From contig DATJPY010000067.1 of the NCBI GenBank assembly GCA_035506135.1, forward strand, positions 4,346-68,345: DNA of 64,000 nt, given 5' to 3'. Position 1 is the first letter of the stretch. The number at the start of each line of letters is the position of its first letter. Positions 46,403 through 55,065 of the stretch are shown here, one piece after another. This DNA comes from DATJPY01 sp035506135 (GTDB lineage Bacteria; Myxococcota_A; UBA9160; PR03). The position numbers were made by a program, and so were the translations under genes. Below the pieces are notes generated by a model that ran no database searches, was not told where the DNA came from, and saw only the letters and a program-made list of their open reading frames with translations.

Positions 46403-47863
46403 ATGTCGAGCTACGCCGCGCGGCCGAGCTACGGCCAGGCCGCCTACCACGAGTTCTACCTCGACGACTTCGAGCCGCGCGGCCACTACCGGCCGCTCTG
46501 GGAGCACATCCGCAAGGCCGGCCAGAGCCTCCTCTCGGACAAGGACCGCGAAGCGCACCTGGCGCTCCACAGCGAGGGCGTGACCTTCACGGTGTACGGC
46601 GACACCGAGGAGGGGATCGAGCGCGTCTGGCCGCTCGACCTCCTGCCGCGCATCATCCCGGCCGCCGAGTGGGCGCCGATCGAGTCGGGGCTCAAGCAGC
46701 GCGTGCGCGCGCTCAACTGCCTGCTCCAGGATCTCTACGGGCCGCAGCGCATCCTGCGCGACGGCGTGATCCCCGCCGACCTCGTCTACCGCGGCAAGGA
46801 CTTCCGGCGCGAGATCGCGGGCATCGAGCCGCCGCTCGGCATCTACGTCCACATCTCCGGCATCGACATCGTGCGCGACGCCGACGGCCGCTACCTGGTG
46901 CTCGAGGACAACCTGCGGACGCCGTCCGGGGTGTCTTACATGATCGAGAACCGCATCGTCGAGCGGCGCACGCTGCCGGACTTCTTCGCCCGCTACCGAG
47001 TGCGCCGCGTCGAGCACTATCCCGCGCTGCTGCTCCAGGCGCTGCGCGAGCTCTCGCCGCGCGGCAAGGACGACGCCGTCGTCGTGCTGCTGACGCCGGG
47101 CATCTACAACTCGGCGTACTTCGAGCACACCTTCCTGGCGCGCGAGATGGGGATCGAGCTGGCCGAGGGCCGCGACCTCGTCGCCAAGGACGACGTCGTG
47201 TACCTGAAGACGACCCTCGGGCTGCAGCGCGTCGACGTGATCTACCGCCGCATCGACGACGACTATCTCGACCCGCTCTGCTTCCGGCCCGACTCGACGC
47301 TCGGCGTGGCGGGCGCGATCAACGCCTGGCGCGCGGGCAACGTCGCCATCGTGAACGCGCCGGGCACCGGGATCGCGGACGACAAGGCGATCTATCCGTA
47401 CGTGCCCGACATCATCCGCTACTACCTGGGCGAGGCGCCGGAGCTCGAGAACGTGCCGACCTACCGCATGACGGTCGCCGACGAGCGCGCCTTCGTGCTC
47501 GATCACCTCGACCGCGTGGTGGTGAAGGCGGTCTCGGAGTCGGGCGGCTACGGCATGATGATGGGGCCGGTGGCGACCCAGGCGATGCGCGCGGACTTTG
47601 CCAAGCGCATCCAGGAGCAGCCGCGCAACTACATCGCGCAGCCGGTGATCCCGCTGTCGCGTCACCTCTGCTACCTCGACGGCGAGCTCGAGTCGCGCCA
47701 CATCGACCTGCGTCCCTTCGTGATCCACGGTGAGGAGATCCACGTGGTTCCGGGCGGTCTCACCCGGGTCGCGCTGACCAAGGGCTCGCTGGTGGTGAAC
47801 TCGTCGCAGGGGGGTGGCAGCAAGGACACCTGGGTGCTGACCGATGCTCAGTCGAATCGCTGA
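46403..47863 (+). CDS. circularly permuted ATP-grasp protein (COG2308)
   Basis: A 486-residue protein of the circularly permuted ATP-grasp family (DUF404/DUF407 type). Family marks are GVTFTVYGDTEEGIERVWPL, PRIIPAAEWAPIESGLKQR, the nucleotide and metal elements YLVLEDNLRTPSGVSYMIEN and IYRRIDDDYLDPLCFRPDS, and the late RVVVKAVSESGGYGMMMGP. ATP-grasp enzymes form acyl-phosphates that are captured by an amine or thiol, so this protein should ligate a carboxylate to an amino group, making an amide or small peptide. Homologues always travel with alpha-E and transglutaminase genes, as here. The substrate is unknown. The next gene overlaps by 20 bases. Confidence 0.92.
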   Translation: MSSYAARPSYGQAAYHEFYLDDFEPRGHYRPLWEHIRKAGQSLLSDKDREAHLALHSEGVTFTVYGDTEEGIERVWPLDLLPRIIPAAEWAPIESGLKQRVRALNCLLQDLYGPQRILRDGVIPADLVYRGKDFRREIAGIEPPLGIYVHISGIDIVRDADGRYLVLEDNLRTPSGVSYMIENRIVERRTLPDFFARYRVRRVEHYPALLLQALRELSPRGKDDAVVVLLTPGIYNSAYFEHTFLAREMGIELAEGRDLVAKDDVVYLKTTLGLQRVDVIYRRIDDDYLDPLCFRPDSTLGVAGAINAWRAGNVAIVNAPGTGIADDKAIYPYVPDIIRYYLGEAPELENVPTYRMTVADERAFVLDHLDRVVVKAVSESGGYGMMMGPVATQAMRADFAKRIQEQPRNYIAQPVIPLSRHLCYLDGELESRHIDLRPFVIHGEEIHVVPGGLTRVALTKGSLVVNSSQGGGSKDTWVLTDAQSNR

Positions 47864-48803
47864 GTCGCTGTATTGGATGTCCCGCTACCTGGAGCGGGTC
47901 GACAGCACGGCGCGGCTCATCGACATCAACCTGCTGCACCTGATCGAGGCGGAGAGCGCGCTCCCCGAGGCGGCCGAGTGGCGCCCGCTGCTCGCCATCT
48001 GCGGGCACGAGAGCGCCTACGCGGGATGCTACGGCGCCGCGGAGATCACGGGCCAGCGCGCCATCCAGTTCATGACGGTCGAGCGGCGCAACCCCGGCTC
48101 GATCCGCAACAGCCTGCGCCTCGCGCGCGAGAACGCCCGCGTGGTGCGCGACCGCATCTCCAAGGAGATGTGGGAGTGCGTGAACGAGGTCTGGCTGCGC
48201 TCGGAGAGCCGCCTCGAGCGGCCGCTCGCCGCGGACTACTACCGGCTGCTGCGCGACGAGGTCGCGCGCTTCCACGGCCAGACCGCGAGCACGATGATGC
48301 GCGGCGAGGCCTTCGGCTTCTACCTGCTCGGCTTCTTCCTCGAGCGCGCCGACATGACGGCGCGCATCGTCGACGTGAAGTACCACCTGCTCCTCCCGGA
48401 TCTCTCGCAGGTGGGCTCGGCGCTCGACTACTACCAGTGGGCGGCGCTGCTCAAGTCGCTATCGGGCTTCGAGCCCTACCGGCGCAAGCACCACTTGCTG
48501 CAGCCGATCGACGTCGCGGAGTTCGTGATCCTCGACGCCGACTTCCCGCGCTCGCTGCGCTTCGCGGTGGACCGCATGGAGCAGGCGTTGGCGTCGATCG
48601 GGTCGATGCGGCCCGACTCGGGCGCGGTCCGCGCGATCGGCGTGCTCCGCGAGCTGCTGGAAAAGAACACCGCCGAGAGTCTCTTCGACCAGGGCCTGCA
48701 CGAGTTCCTCGGCGTCTTTCTGCAGAAGGTGTCCGTGCTGCACGGCACGCTGCAGGACGAGTACTTCGAGGCCCACCTCGGAGAGCGTGCGTGCGCTTCC
48801 TGA
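47844..48803 (+). CDS. alpha-E domain protein (COG2307)
   Basis: A 319-residue all-helical protein of the alpha-E family. The opening MLSRIAESLYWMSRYLERVD is nearly invariant in the family. Later motifs are VERRNPGSIRNSLRLARENA, RISKEMWECVNEVWLR and AFGFYLLGFFLERADMTARI, with paired Arg and Glu on each helix. In comparative genomics it is strictly linked with the permuted ATP-grasp, sometimes fused to it, and is thought to bind the substrate or product or to be the ligase partner. No enzyme activity has been assigned that I know of. Confidence 0.92.
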   Translation: MLSRIAESLYWMSRYLERVDSTARLIDINLLHLIEAESALPEAAEWRPLLAICGHESAYAGCYGAAEITGQRAIQFMTVERRNPGSIRNSLRLARENARVVRDRISKEMWECVNEVWLRSESRLERPLAADYYRLLRDEVARFHGQTASTMMRGEAFGFYLLGFFLERADMTARIVDVKYHLLLPDLSQVGSALDYYQWAALLKSLSGFEPYRRKHHLLQPIDVAEFVILDADFPRSLRFAVDRMEQALASIGSMRPDSGAVRAIGVLRELLEKNTAESLFDQGLHEFLGVFLQKVSVLHGTLQDEYFEAHLGERACAS

Positions 48804-49648
48804 TCGAGCACACCACGCGGCTCGCCTTCCCCGTGCCGGTGCGCGAGCATCAGTGCGAGCTGCGCCTGGCGCCGCGCGCGGGGGAGCACCAGCGGGTCGT
48901 GAGCTGTCACATCGAGGTGTCACCCGAGGTGGCGCTGCGCGAGCACGTCGACTGCTTCGGCAACCGCGTGCACCGGGTCTCGCTGGTAGCGCCGCACGAG
49001 TCGATCTCGGCGACGTTGCGCGCCGAGGTGGAGACCCGCTTGGAGAATCCCTTCGACTTCACGCCGCTGGCCCCCGCCGAAGAGGCCGGTTGGATGGCGG
49101 GCCGGCTGCGCGAGGAGCCCGCGCTGCACGACTTCGTGCTGCACCGGAGCCCCTCGGTGCCGGAGCTCTCGCCGCTCCGCGCCCACCTCGAGCTGCCGCC
49201 CGCGTCCGACCGCGAGCCCCTGATCGACGCGGTGCAGCAGGCGATGGCGTGGATGGCCGAGACCTTCGCCTACGACCCGGCGGCCAGCGAGGTGCACGAG
49301 CCGCTCGGCAGCTTCGTCGAGCGGCGCGCGGGCGTCTGCCAGGACTTCGCGCACCTCCTGGTCGCGCTGGTGCGCTCCTGGGGATTCGCGGCGCGCTACG
49401 TGGCCGGCTACGTCGATCCGGGGACGCTCCCGGCACAGGCGACGCATGCCTGGGCCGAGGTGCTGATTCCGGGTGCGGGCTGGCGCGGCTTCGACGCGAC
49501 CCGCGGTCTGGTCGCGAACGACGCCTTCATCCCGGTCGCCGTCGGGCGAGACTCGCGGGATGCCGCCCCGATCCGCGGAACCTTCAAGGGCGACGCCGGC
49601 AGCGAGCCGCCGCAGGTCGAGCTGTCGGTGCGGCGGCAGGCGCAGTGA
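48791..49648 (+). CDS. transglutaminase-like cysteine peptidase (COG1305)
   Basis: A 285-residue transglutaminase-fold protein starting at GTG 48791, overlapping the alpha-E gene by 13 bases. The N-terminal domain (to about residue 140) is the bacterial transglutaminase-like N domain beginning RFLIEHTTRLAFPVPVREHQ. The catalytic triad is Cys183 (RAGVCQDFAHLLVAL), His219 (ATHAWAEVLI) and Asp235 (GFDATRG). The chemistry could be amide cleavage or transpeptidation. In the COG2308/2307 systems it is proposed to trim or crosslink the peptide made by the ATP-grasp. No signal peptide is evident. Confidence 0.92.
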   Translation: MRFLIEHTTRLAFPVPVREHQCELRLAPRAGEHQRVVSCHIEVSPEVALREHVDCFGNRVHRVSLVAPHESISATLRAEVETRLENPFDFTPLAPAEEAGWMAGRLREEPALHDFVLHRSPSVPELSPLRAHLELPPASDREPLIDAVQQAMAWMAETFAYDPAASEVHEPLGSFVERRAGVCQDFAHLLVALVRSWGFAARYVAGYVDPGTLPAQATHAWAEVLIPGAGWRGFDATRGLVANDAFIPVAVGRDSRDAAPIRGTFKGDAGSEPPQVELSVRRQAQ

Positions 49649-50619
49649 CGGCGGGCGCGGTCAAGATGAGCCGCGAGACCTTCTTCGCGCTCGAGCTGCC
49701 CTATCGGGAGCGGATCGCCCTCGAGCGCGCCGTCTTCCAGGGCGGAGGCGGCCCGCGCGTCGCGGTGGTGGCGGGCGTGCACGGCGACGAGCTCGAGGGG
49801 CTCTACGTCTGCCATCGCCTCGCGGCCTGGCTCGAGGACCTCGCGGCGCGGTGCCCGGATGCGCTGCGCGGCCGCGTGGAGCTCTATCCCGCCCTCAACC
49901 CGCTCGGCCTCGACACGCTCCAGCGCCGCGTGCCGATCCACGAGGTGGACCTGAACCGCGTCTTCCCGGGCCATCCGGAGGGGCTCTTCCCGCACCGGCT
50001 CGCGCACGCCGCGCTCCGACACCTGCTCGATGCCGCGCTGGTGATCGACATCCACGCCAGCAACATCTACCTGCGCGAGATCCCGCAGGTGCGCATCGCG
50101 CGCGCCTTCGAACGCCAGCTCGTTCCGCTCGCCCGCCAGATGAACCTCGACCTGATCTGGATCCACGAGGCGGTGACCGTGCTCGAGAACACGATCGCGC
50201 ACAGCCTGAACGAGCGCGACACGCCATGCCTGGTGGTCGAGATGGGGGTCGGGATGCGCATCACCCCCGCGTTCGCCGAGCAGGTGGTGACCGGCATCCT
50301 GAACGTCTGGCAGCGGGTCGGGGCGCTCGCACCCGACCTCGAGCTCGAGCCCGCCACCCACGCGCCAGCGATCGCCGACGACGGCAACGTGCACTACCTG
50401 AACGCGGAGGTCTCGGGGATCTTCGTCCCCACCACCGAGCACTGGATGGCGGTCGGGCGCGACGAGCTGCTCGGGCGCATCGTGAGCGCGCTCTCGGGCG
50501 AGGTGCTCGCCGAGGTGCGCTCGCCGGTCGACGGCGTGGTCTTCACGCTGCGCGAGTACCCGCTCGTCTACGAGGGCTCGCTGCTCGCCCGCATCATGCG
50601 GACCGGGAGCGCCCGATGA
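49645..50619 (+). CDS. aspartoacylase/succinylglutamate desuccinylase-like M14 enzyme, first copy
   Basis: A 324-residue zinc hydrolase of the AstE/AspA branch of M14. Zinc ligands are His46 and Glu49 (GVHGDELEG) and a downstream His in VIDIHASNIY. VDLNRVFPG is the substrate-contact segment, VVEMGVGMRI the acidic catalytic region, and a beta-barrel end domain (EVRSPVDGVVFTLREYPLVY) is typical. GTG 49645 overlaps the previous stop (GTGA); ATG 49666 is an alternative start. The enzyme would cut an N-acyl or N-aminoacyl amino acid. It sits in the ATP-grasp operon beside a paralogue. Confidence 0.88.
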   Translation: MTAGAVKMSRETFFALELPYRERIALERAVFQGGGGPRVAVVAGVHGDELEGLYVCHRLAAWLEDLAARCPDALRGRVELYPALNPLGLDTLQRRVPIHEVDLNRVFPGHPEGLFPHRLAHAALRHLLDAALVIDIHASNIYLREIPQVRIARAFERQLVPLARQMNLDLIWIHEAVTVLENTIAHSLNERDTPCLVVEMGVGMRITPAFAEQVVTGILNVWQRVGALAPDLELEPATHAPAIADDGNVHYLNAEVSGIFVPTTEHWMAVGRDELLGRIVSALSGEVLAEVRSPVDGVVFTLREYPLVYEGSLLARIMRTGSAR

Positions 50620-51614
50620 GCGCGCGCGAGTCCGTCCTGCTCCACATGACCGCGCCGATGCGCGAGGACTTCGCGATTCCGTACCACGACCTCGGGCCGC
50701 GCGAGGAGCGGCCGCGCCTGGCGCTGGTGGCGGGGCTGCACGGCAACGAGCTGAACGGCGTCTTCGTGCTGGCGCGCCTGGCCAACTTCCTGGCGCAGGT
50801 GGCCTCCGGCGATCGGCCGGAGGCGCGCCTGCTCGCGCGCGTGCTCGTGATCCCCGCCGTGAACGTGCTCGGCCTGAACGCGCGGAGCCGCGTCTGGCCC
50901 TTCGATGGCACCGATCTGAATCGCATGTTCCCCGGCTACGACGCCGGCGAGACGACGCAGCGCATCGCGGCCGCGCTGCTGCGCCTGACGGAGCCCGCGC
51001 GCTGGCGCATCGACATCCACAGCTCGAACGTCGACTTCGAGGAGCTGCCGCAGGTGCGGCTCTACGAGCCGGGCGACGAGGAGCGCGAGGCGGCGCGCTG
51101 GCTCGGCTTGCCGGCCGTCGTCGAGCGCCCGGTGAACGCCACCTTCAGCGCGACGCTCGCCAACGCCTGGCGCGAGCGCGGCGGACACAGCCTGGTGATC
51201 CAGGCCGGCTATGCCGGCGGGCTCCAGGCGGCGCACTGCGAGCGGCTCTTCCGCGCGCTCGTCGACTTCCTCGAGGGCAGCGGCCTCCTGGTGGGGGTGC
51301 GCCTCGCCGAGCCGGAGGGCGACGTGCACGCCTTCGGGGTGCGGCAGAGCTTCCCGATGATCTCCGAGCACGCCGGCTGGTTCGTCTCGCGCCTCGAGGT
51401 CGGCCAGTGGATCCAGGCCGGCGAGCTGGTCGGCTACGTCTACGACGGCTTCCGCGGCGATCTGCGCGCCGAGGTGCGCTCGCCGCACTCCGGCCTGCTC
51501 GCGGGAATCCGCCGCCAGCCGCTGCTGTGCGAGGGCGACCTCCTGGCGCGCGTCCTCACGCGGGATCCGGTGGGTGCCATGGCCGACACCTACCTGATGG
51601 GGCACGGGCAGTAG
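50616..51614 (+). CDS. aspartoacylase/succinylglutamate desuccinylase-like M14 enzyme, second copy
   Basis: A 332-residue paralogue of the preceding gene, overlapping it as ATGA. Zinc ligands are His42 and Glu45 (GLHGNELNG) and a His in RIDIHSSNVDFEE, with TDLNRMFPG conserved. The region where the general acid glutamate is expected reads LVIQAGYAGG; the first copy has LVVEMGVGM, so Glu appears replaced by Gln. That suggests altered or lost catalysis, or a pseudo-enzyme role. The end domain repeats RAEVRSPHSGLLAGIRRQPL. This is the last gene of the operon, 15 bases from the convergent PQQ-locus gene. Confidence 0.87.
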   Translation: MSARESVLLHMTAPMREDFAIPYHDLGPREERPRLALVAGLHGNELNGVFVLARLANFLAQVASGDRPEARLLARVLVIPAVNVLGLNARSRVWPFDGTDLNRMFPGYDAGETTQRIAAALLRLTEPARWRIDIHSSNVDFEELPQVRLYEPGDEEREAARWLGLPAVVERPVNATFSATLANAWRERGGHSLVIQAGYAGGLQAAHCERLFRALVDFLEGSGLLVGVRLAEPEGDVHAFGVRQSFPMISEHAGWFVSRLEVGQWIQAGELVGYVYDGFRGDLRAEVRSPHSGLLAGIRRQPLLCEGDLLARVLTRDPVGAMADTYLMGHGQ

Positions 51615-51628
51615 TCGCCGTCGGCGCC

Positions 51629-52033
51629 TCAGGGCGGCGGCTGCGCCCAGGGGGGTCTTCCGCGTCCGCCGGCGCCGCCCGCGCTGCGCTCGACCGGTAC
51701 GGTGAGCGGGGCGAGCAGCAGGGCCACGAGCGCCGCAAGGCCGAGCAGGCCCAGCAGGAGCCGCTTCCCCGAGCCCTCTCGTGAGGAGCCGCGCAACACG
51801 CCCGCGGCGAAGCGCCAGTGCAGGGCGAGATGGACGGAGAGCGCCGCGCAGAAGGAGATCGCGATCCACAGATGCAGGTCGCCCCACTGGTGGCGGTCGA
51901 GGCCGAACACCGTGACGCGGTGGCCGCTGCCCGGGGGCAGCGTCCAGTCGAGCAGGACTCCGGTCGCGACGAGCAGCACCAGTGCGACGAAGGCGACCGC
52001 GTCCACCCATCCGTTCAGCGTCGCGCGCTTCAC
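51629..52033 (-). CDS. small cytochrome-b-like membrane protein (DUF4405 type)
   Basis: A 134-residue protein with three hydrophobic helices and a Pro/Gly-rich tail. Helix 1 is VDAVAFVALVLLVATGVLLDW. A loop with RHQWGDLHLWIAISFCAALS and helix-end HLALHWRF supplies histidines suitable for heme b, as in DUF4405/cytochrome b561-like proteins. GTG 52033 overlaps the pqqE stop (GTGA). Location at the end of the PQQ operon suggests an electron-transfer or quinone-linked role for a PQQ dehydrogenase, but this is inferred from context only. Confidence 0.75.
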   Translation of the reverse strand: MKRATLNGWVDAVAFVALVLLVATGVLLDWTLPPGSGHRVTVFGLDRHQWGDLHLWIAISFCAALSVHLALHWRFAAGVLRGSSREGSGKRLLLGLLGLAALVALLLAPLTVPVERSAGGAGGRGRPPWAQPPP

Positions 52034-53115
52034 GCAGGATCTCCTGGGGAAGAGCCTCCGCGGTAGACGAGCGGAAGATCGTCTGCGCGGCCGCGCGCCG
52101 CCTCCACCAGCGCGTGTCGCGGGGCGAGCGCGCAGGCCGGGTCGGTGTTGGCGGCGTCACCCGTCAGCCGGAAGGCCTGGCAGCGGCAGCCGCCGAAGTC
52201 GCGCGCGCGATCCGGACACGAGCGGCAGGGCTCGCGCATCCACGCCTCGCCGCGGAACGCGTTCATGCCGGGCGCGTCCGCCCAGCAGGCGCCGAGCGCG
52301 CGCTCGGCCGCGCTCCAGAACTCGAGGCCCGGCAGGTCGCGCGCGGCGTGACAGGGGAGCACCAGTCCGTCCGGTGCGACGACCAGGAGTCGCCGGCCCC
52401 AGCCACCCATGCAGGGCTTCGGGCGCTCGCCGAAGTAGTCCGGGAGCACCCACAGGATCTCCGGGCGCGGCGCGCGCGCCTGCTCGGCGCGCACCGCCGC
52501 TGCGGCAGCCGCGAGCTGCTCTCGCGAGGGCAGGAGCGCGTCGCGATTGCGCAGCGCCCAGCCGTCGTACTGCGCGTTCGCGAGCTCGACGCGGTCCGCG
52601 TCGAGCGAGCGCGCGAGCGCCACCAGCTCTGCGACCCGCGGCAGGTTGCGGCGGTGCAGCACGACGTTCAGCGTGAGCGAGAGCCCGAGCGCGCGTGCGG
52701 CGCGCGCGAGGGCGAGCTTGCGGTCGAAGCACGGCGTCCCGGCGATCGCGTCGGACGGCTCCGCAGCCGCATCCTGCACCGAGATCTGGACGCTGCGGAG
52801 CCCCACCGCGGCGAGACGCGCGAGCCGGTCGGGATCGAGCGGAACGGCGGCCGTCACCAGGTGCGGGTACAGGTTCGACGCGGCCGCGGCGCAGACGATC
52901 GCCTCGAGGTCGCGTCGCACCGACGGCTCGCCGCCGGTGAGCCCCACGTGCACGACGCCGAGCGCCGCCGCCTCGCGGAACACCCGGGCCCAGGCGTCGG
53001 CGTCGAGGCCGTCCCGGATCGCCGCGTGGTCGAGCGGATTCGAGCAGTACGGGCAGCGCAGCGGGCAGCGGTAGGTGAGCTCGGCGATCAGGTTCCAGGG
53101 ACGCGGGGCCCCCAT
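52030..53115 (-). CDS. pqqE: PQQ biosynthesis radical SAM enzyme PqqE
   Basis: A 361-residue radical SAM protein that forms the Glu-Tyr carbon bond in the PqqA peptide. The SAM cluster cysteines are Cys17, Cys21 and Cys24 (TYRCPLRCPYCSNP). HVGLTGGEPSVRRDL is the SAM-binding GGEP motif. The SPASM domain carries auxiliary-cluster cysteines in LVLPCHAARDLPG, CRSCPDRARDFGGCRCQ and near the end DPACALAPRH. ATG 53115 overlaps the pqqCD stop by one base (TGATG). The conserved PYCSNPL confirms PqqE over related peptide maturases. Confidence 0.95.
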   Translation of the reverse strand: MGAPRPWNLIAELTYRCPLRCPYCSNPLDHAAIRDGLDADAWARVFREAAALGVVHVGLTGGEPSVRRDLEAIVCAAAASNLYPHLVTAAVPLDPDRLARLAAVGLRSVQISVQDAAAEPSDAIAGTPCFDRKLALARAARALGLSLTLNVVLHRRNLPRVAELVALARSLDADRVELANAQYDGWALRNRDALLPSREQLAAAAAAVRAEQARAPRPEILWVLPDYFGERPKPCMGGWGRRLLVVAPDGLVLPCHAARDLPGLEFWSAAERALGACWADAPGMNAFRGEAWMREPCRSCPDRARDFGGCRCQAFRLTGDAANTDPACALAPRHALVEAARGRADDLPLVYRGGSSPGDPA

Positions 53116-54053
53116 CAGAGGATCTCGACGACGCCCAGGCGCGCCATGCTCGCGAGGAACTCGTGCACGTCCTCGAAGGCGTGCGTCTCCTCGGGATGGC
53201 GCGCGGCGAGCTCGGCCGCCAGCGCCTCGGCGGTGCGCGCGCCGTCGCACAGCGCGAGGATCTCGCGCCCGGCCGGGTTCACGCGCACGGCCCGCTCGGA
53301 GAGGACGGCGAGGGCGCCGCCGGGTCGCTCGTCGTCGTCGCGGAGCGCGACGTGGGGCGAGAGCCGCGGGCGGCGCTGCGCCTCCTCGATCGCGTCGAGC
53401 AGCGACCACAGGATGTCGCACTTGCGCTCGAGCGCCGCGACGCAGCGCTCCTGGTCCTCGCGGCTCGCCGCGCGATCGAGCACGAAGTCGAGGCCGTACG
53501 CGGCGTCGCGCGGGGCCTGGCTCGTGCGCGAGCGGAAGTACGCGAGCCCTTCGGCGTCGACCCACGGGTAGTGCTTCTCGAAGGCGGCGATGCGATCGCG
53601 CATGATGTCGCCGGCGAAGAGCTCGGTCAGTGACGAGGCCACCGACGCGAGCAGGTCGTTCGACTCGACGAAGGTCACGTAGGCGTCGCAGGCGCGCTGC
53701 ACGCCCGGCAGCACGCGGCGCAGGCTCGCCACGTCGGCGCGCTCGAGCCCGACCGCCTCCGCCAGCCGCAGCCAGAGCTCGAGGCCCCCCTCGCCCGGCG
53801 CGCGGCCGTCGTGGTCGTGGATCCGTCCGATCCACGCGCGGCGGAACTGCGCGTCGGGCGACTTGGCCAGGATCGACGCGTCCTTCACCGGGATGCGCGT
53901 CTGGTAGTAGTAGCGGTTGCGCACCCAGCAGCGGATCTCGCCCGGCGCGAGCGCACCCTCGTGCATGCGCAGGTTGAAGGGGTGCTTGTCGTGGTAGCGC
54001 TCGGCGCCGACCTGGCGCAGGCGTGCCTCGAGCTCGGCGCGGCTCCAGGTCAC
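53115..54053 (-). CDS. pqqCD: PqqC-PqqD fusion protein
   Basis: A 312-residue fusion. Residues 1 to about 225 are PqqC, the cofactor-free oxidase that completes PQQ. They contain HPFNLRMHEGALAPGEIRCW, WVRNRYYYQTRIPVKDASIL and LTELFAGDIMRDRIAAFEKH. The remaining 85 residues are PqqD, the chaperone that carries PqqA to PqqE, seen in RPRLSPHVALRDDDERPGG and VRVNPAGREILALCDGARTA. Fused PqqCD is known from methylotrophs such as Methylobacterium. GTG 54053 overlaps the pqqB stop as GTGA. Confidence 0.95.
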   Translation of the reverse strand: MTWSRAELEARLRQVGAERYHDKHPFNLRMHEGALAPGEIRCWVRNRYYYQTRIPVKDASILAKSPDAQFRRAWIGRIHDHDGRAPGEGGLELWLRLAEAVGLERADVASLRRVLPGVQRACDAYVTFVESNDLLASVASSLTELFAGDIMRDRIAAFEKHYPWVDAEGLAYFRSRTSQAPRDAAYGLDFVLDRAASREDQERCVAALERKCDILWSLLDAIEEAQRRPRLSPHVALRDDDERPGGALAVLSERAVRVNPAGREILALCDGARTAEALAAELAARHPEETHAFEDVHEFLASMARLGVVEIL

Positions 54054-54949
54054 AGCGCGAGCTCCTGTCCGTCCATCGCGATCTCGAGCCCGGCGCGCCG
54101 CACCACCGACGCCTCGGGCGAGCCCGGGTCGAGGACGGGGTTGGTGTTGTTCACGTGGATGTAGAGGACGCGCCGGCCGCCGGAGGACACGGGGCGCGCC
54201 AGCTCCGCGAGCCGCGGCAGGCTCTCGGCGATCGGCACATGGCCCATCGCGTGGGCGTCCGGGGCGCCGGGGCGCATGCGCGTGAGCTCGTCGGCTGCGA
54301 AGAAGGTGCCGTCGAAGAAGCACAGATCGGCGGCCGCGAGCTCCGCGAGGGTCCCGTCGTCCAGCCGCGCGACGCCGGGGGCATACACCAGGCGGCGTCC
54401 TGTCCGCGCGTCGGTGACGCGCAGCGCGGTGGTCGTCTCCGGATGGTTCGAGGCGAGGCCCGAGAGCCAGCCCGGCACCTTCCCCGGCACCGGGAAGAGC
54501 CGCGCCTCCAGGTGCCCGTCGCGGTCGAGCGCGACCGGCTGGTCGAGCTTCGCGATGCCCCAGGCGGGTGCGAGCAGCCGCCAGGGCGCGCCGTGCTCGA
54601 GCAGCGCGTCGCGCACCCACGGGGTCGACACGATCCGGTGTGGCAGCGACTCGCGCAGCACCAGGAGGCCGAGGACGTGGTCGAGGTCGGCGTTGGTCAG
54701 GACCACCGTGTCGAGCGGGAGGTCGCGGGTGCCCGGGCGGGGGTGCAGCGCCGGGAAGCGCGCGAGCTGGTCGCGCACGTCGGGGCTCGCGTTCACCAGC
54801 GACCAGCGCCTGCCGTCGGCCGAGACGGCGATTCCGGGTTGCGAGCGCGGCGCGAGCTCGCCCGTGCGGGCGCCCGCGCACCGGGAGCAGCCGCAGTTCC
54901 ACTGCGGCAGCCCGCCGCCGGCGGCGGACCCGAGCACGCGCACGCGCAT
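54050..54949 (-). CDS. pqqB: PQQ biosynthesis protein PqqB
   Basis: A 299-residue metallo-beta-lactamase-fold hydroxylase that acts on the PqqA-derived Tyr. ATG 54949 gives the canonical N-terminus RVRVLGSAAGGGLPQWNCGC. The metal region is TVVLTNADLDHVLGLLVLRE, and the end has VLYIHVNNTNPVLDP. An upstream ATG (54970) is in frame, and no clear ribosome binding site marks either. The operon order is pqqB, pqqCD, pqqE. No pqqA-like small frame (Glu-X3-Tyr peptide) was found nearby, and no pqqF peptidase. Confidence 0.94.
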   Translation of the reverse strand: MRVRVLGSAAGGGLPQWNCGCSRCAGARTGELAPRSQPGIAVSADGRRWSLVNASPDVRDQLARFPALHPRPGTRDLPLDTVVLTNADLDHVLGLLVLRESLPHRIVSTPWVRDALLEHGAPWRLLAPAWGIAKLDQPVALDRDGHLEARLFPVPGKVPGWLSGLASNHPETTTALRVTDARTGRRLVYAPGVARLDDGTLAELAAADLCFFDGTFFAADELTRMRPGAPDAHAMGHVPIAESLPRLAELARPVSSGGRRVLYIHVNNTNPVLDPGSPEASVVRRAGLEIAMDGQELAL

Positions 54950-55065
54950 CCGGTCGGCAGACGAGCCCATCGACCGCAGGAGGATACGCCTCGCCGCGGA
55001 GGCCCGCCGCGCACCCGCGCTCAAGCTCTGCGCGCATCCGGACGATGGCCGCGCCGGAGACCCTC

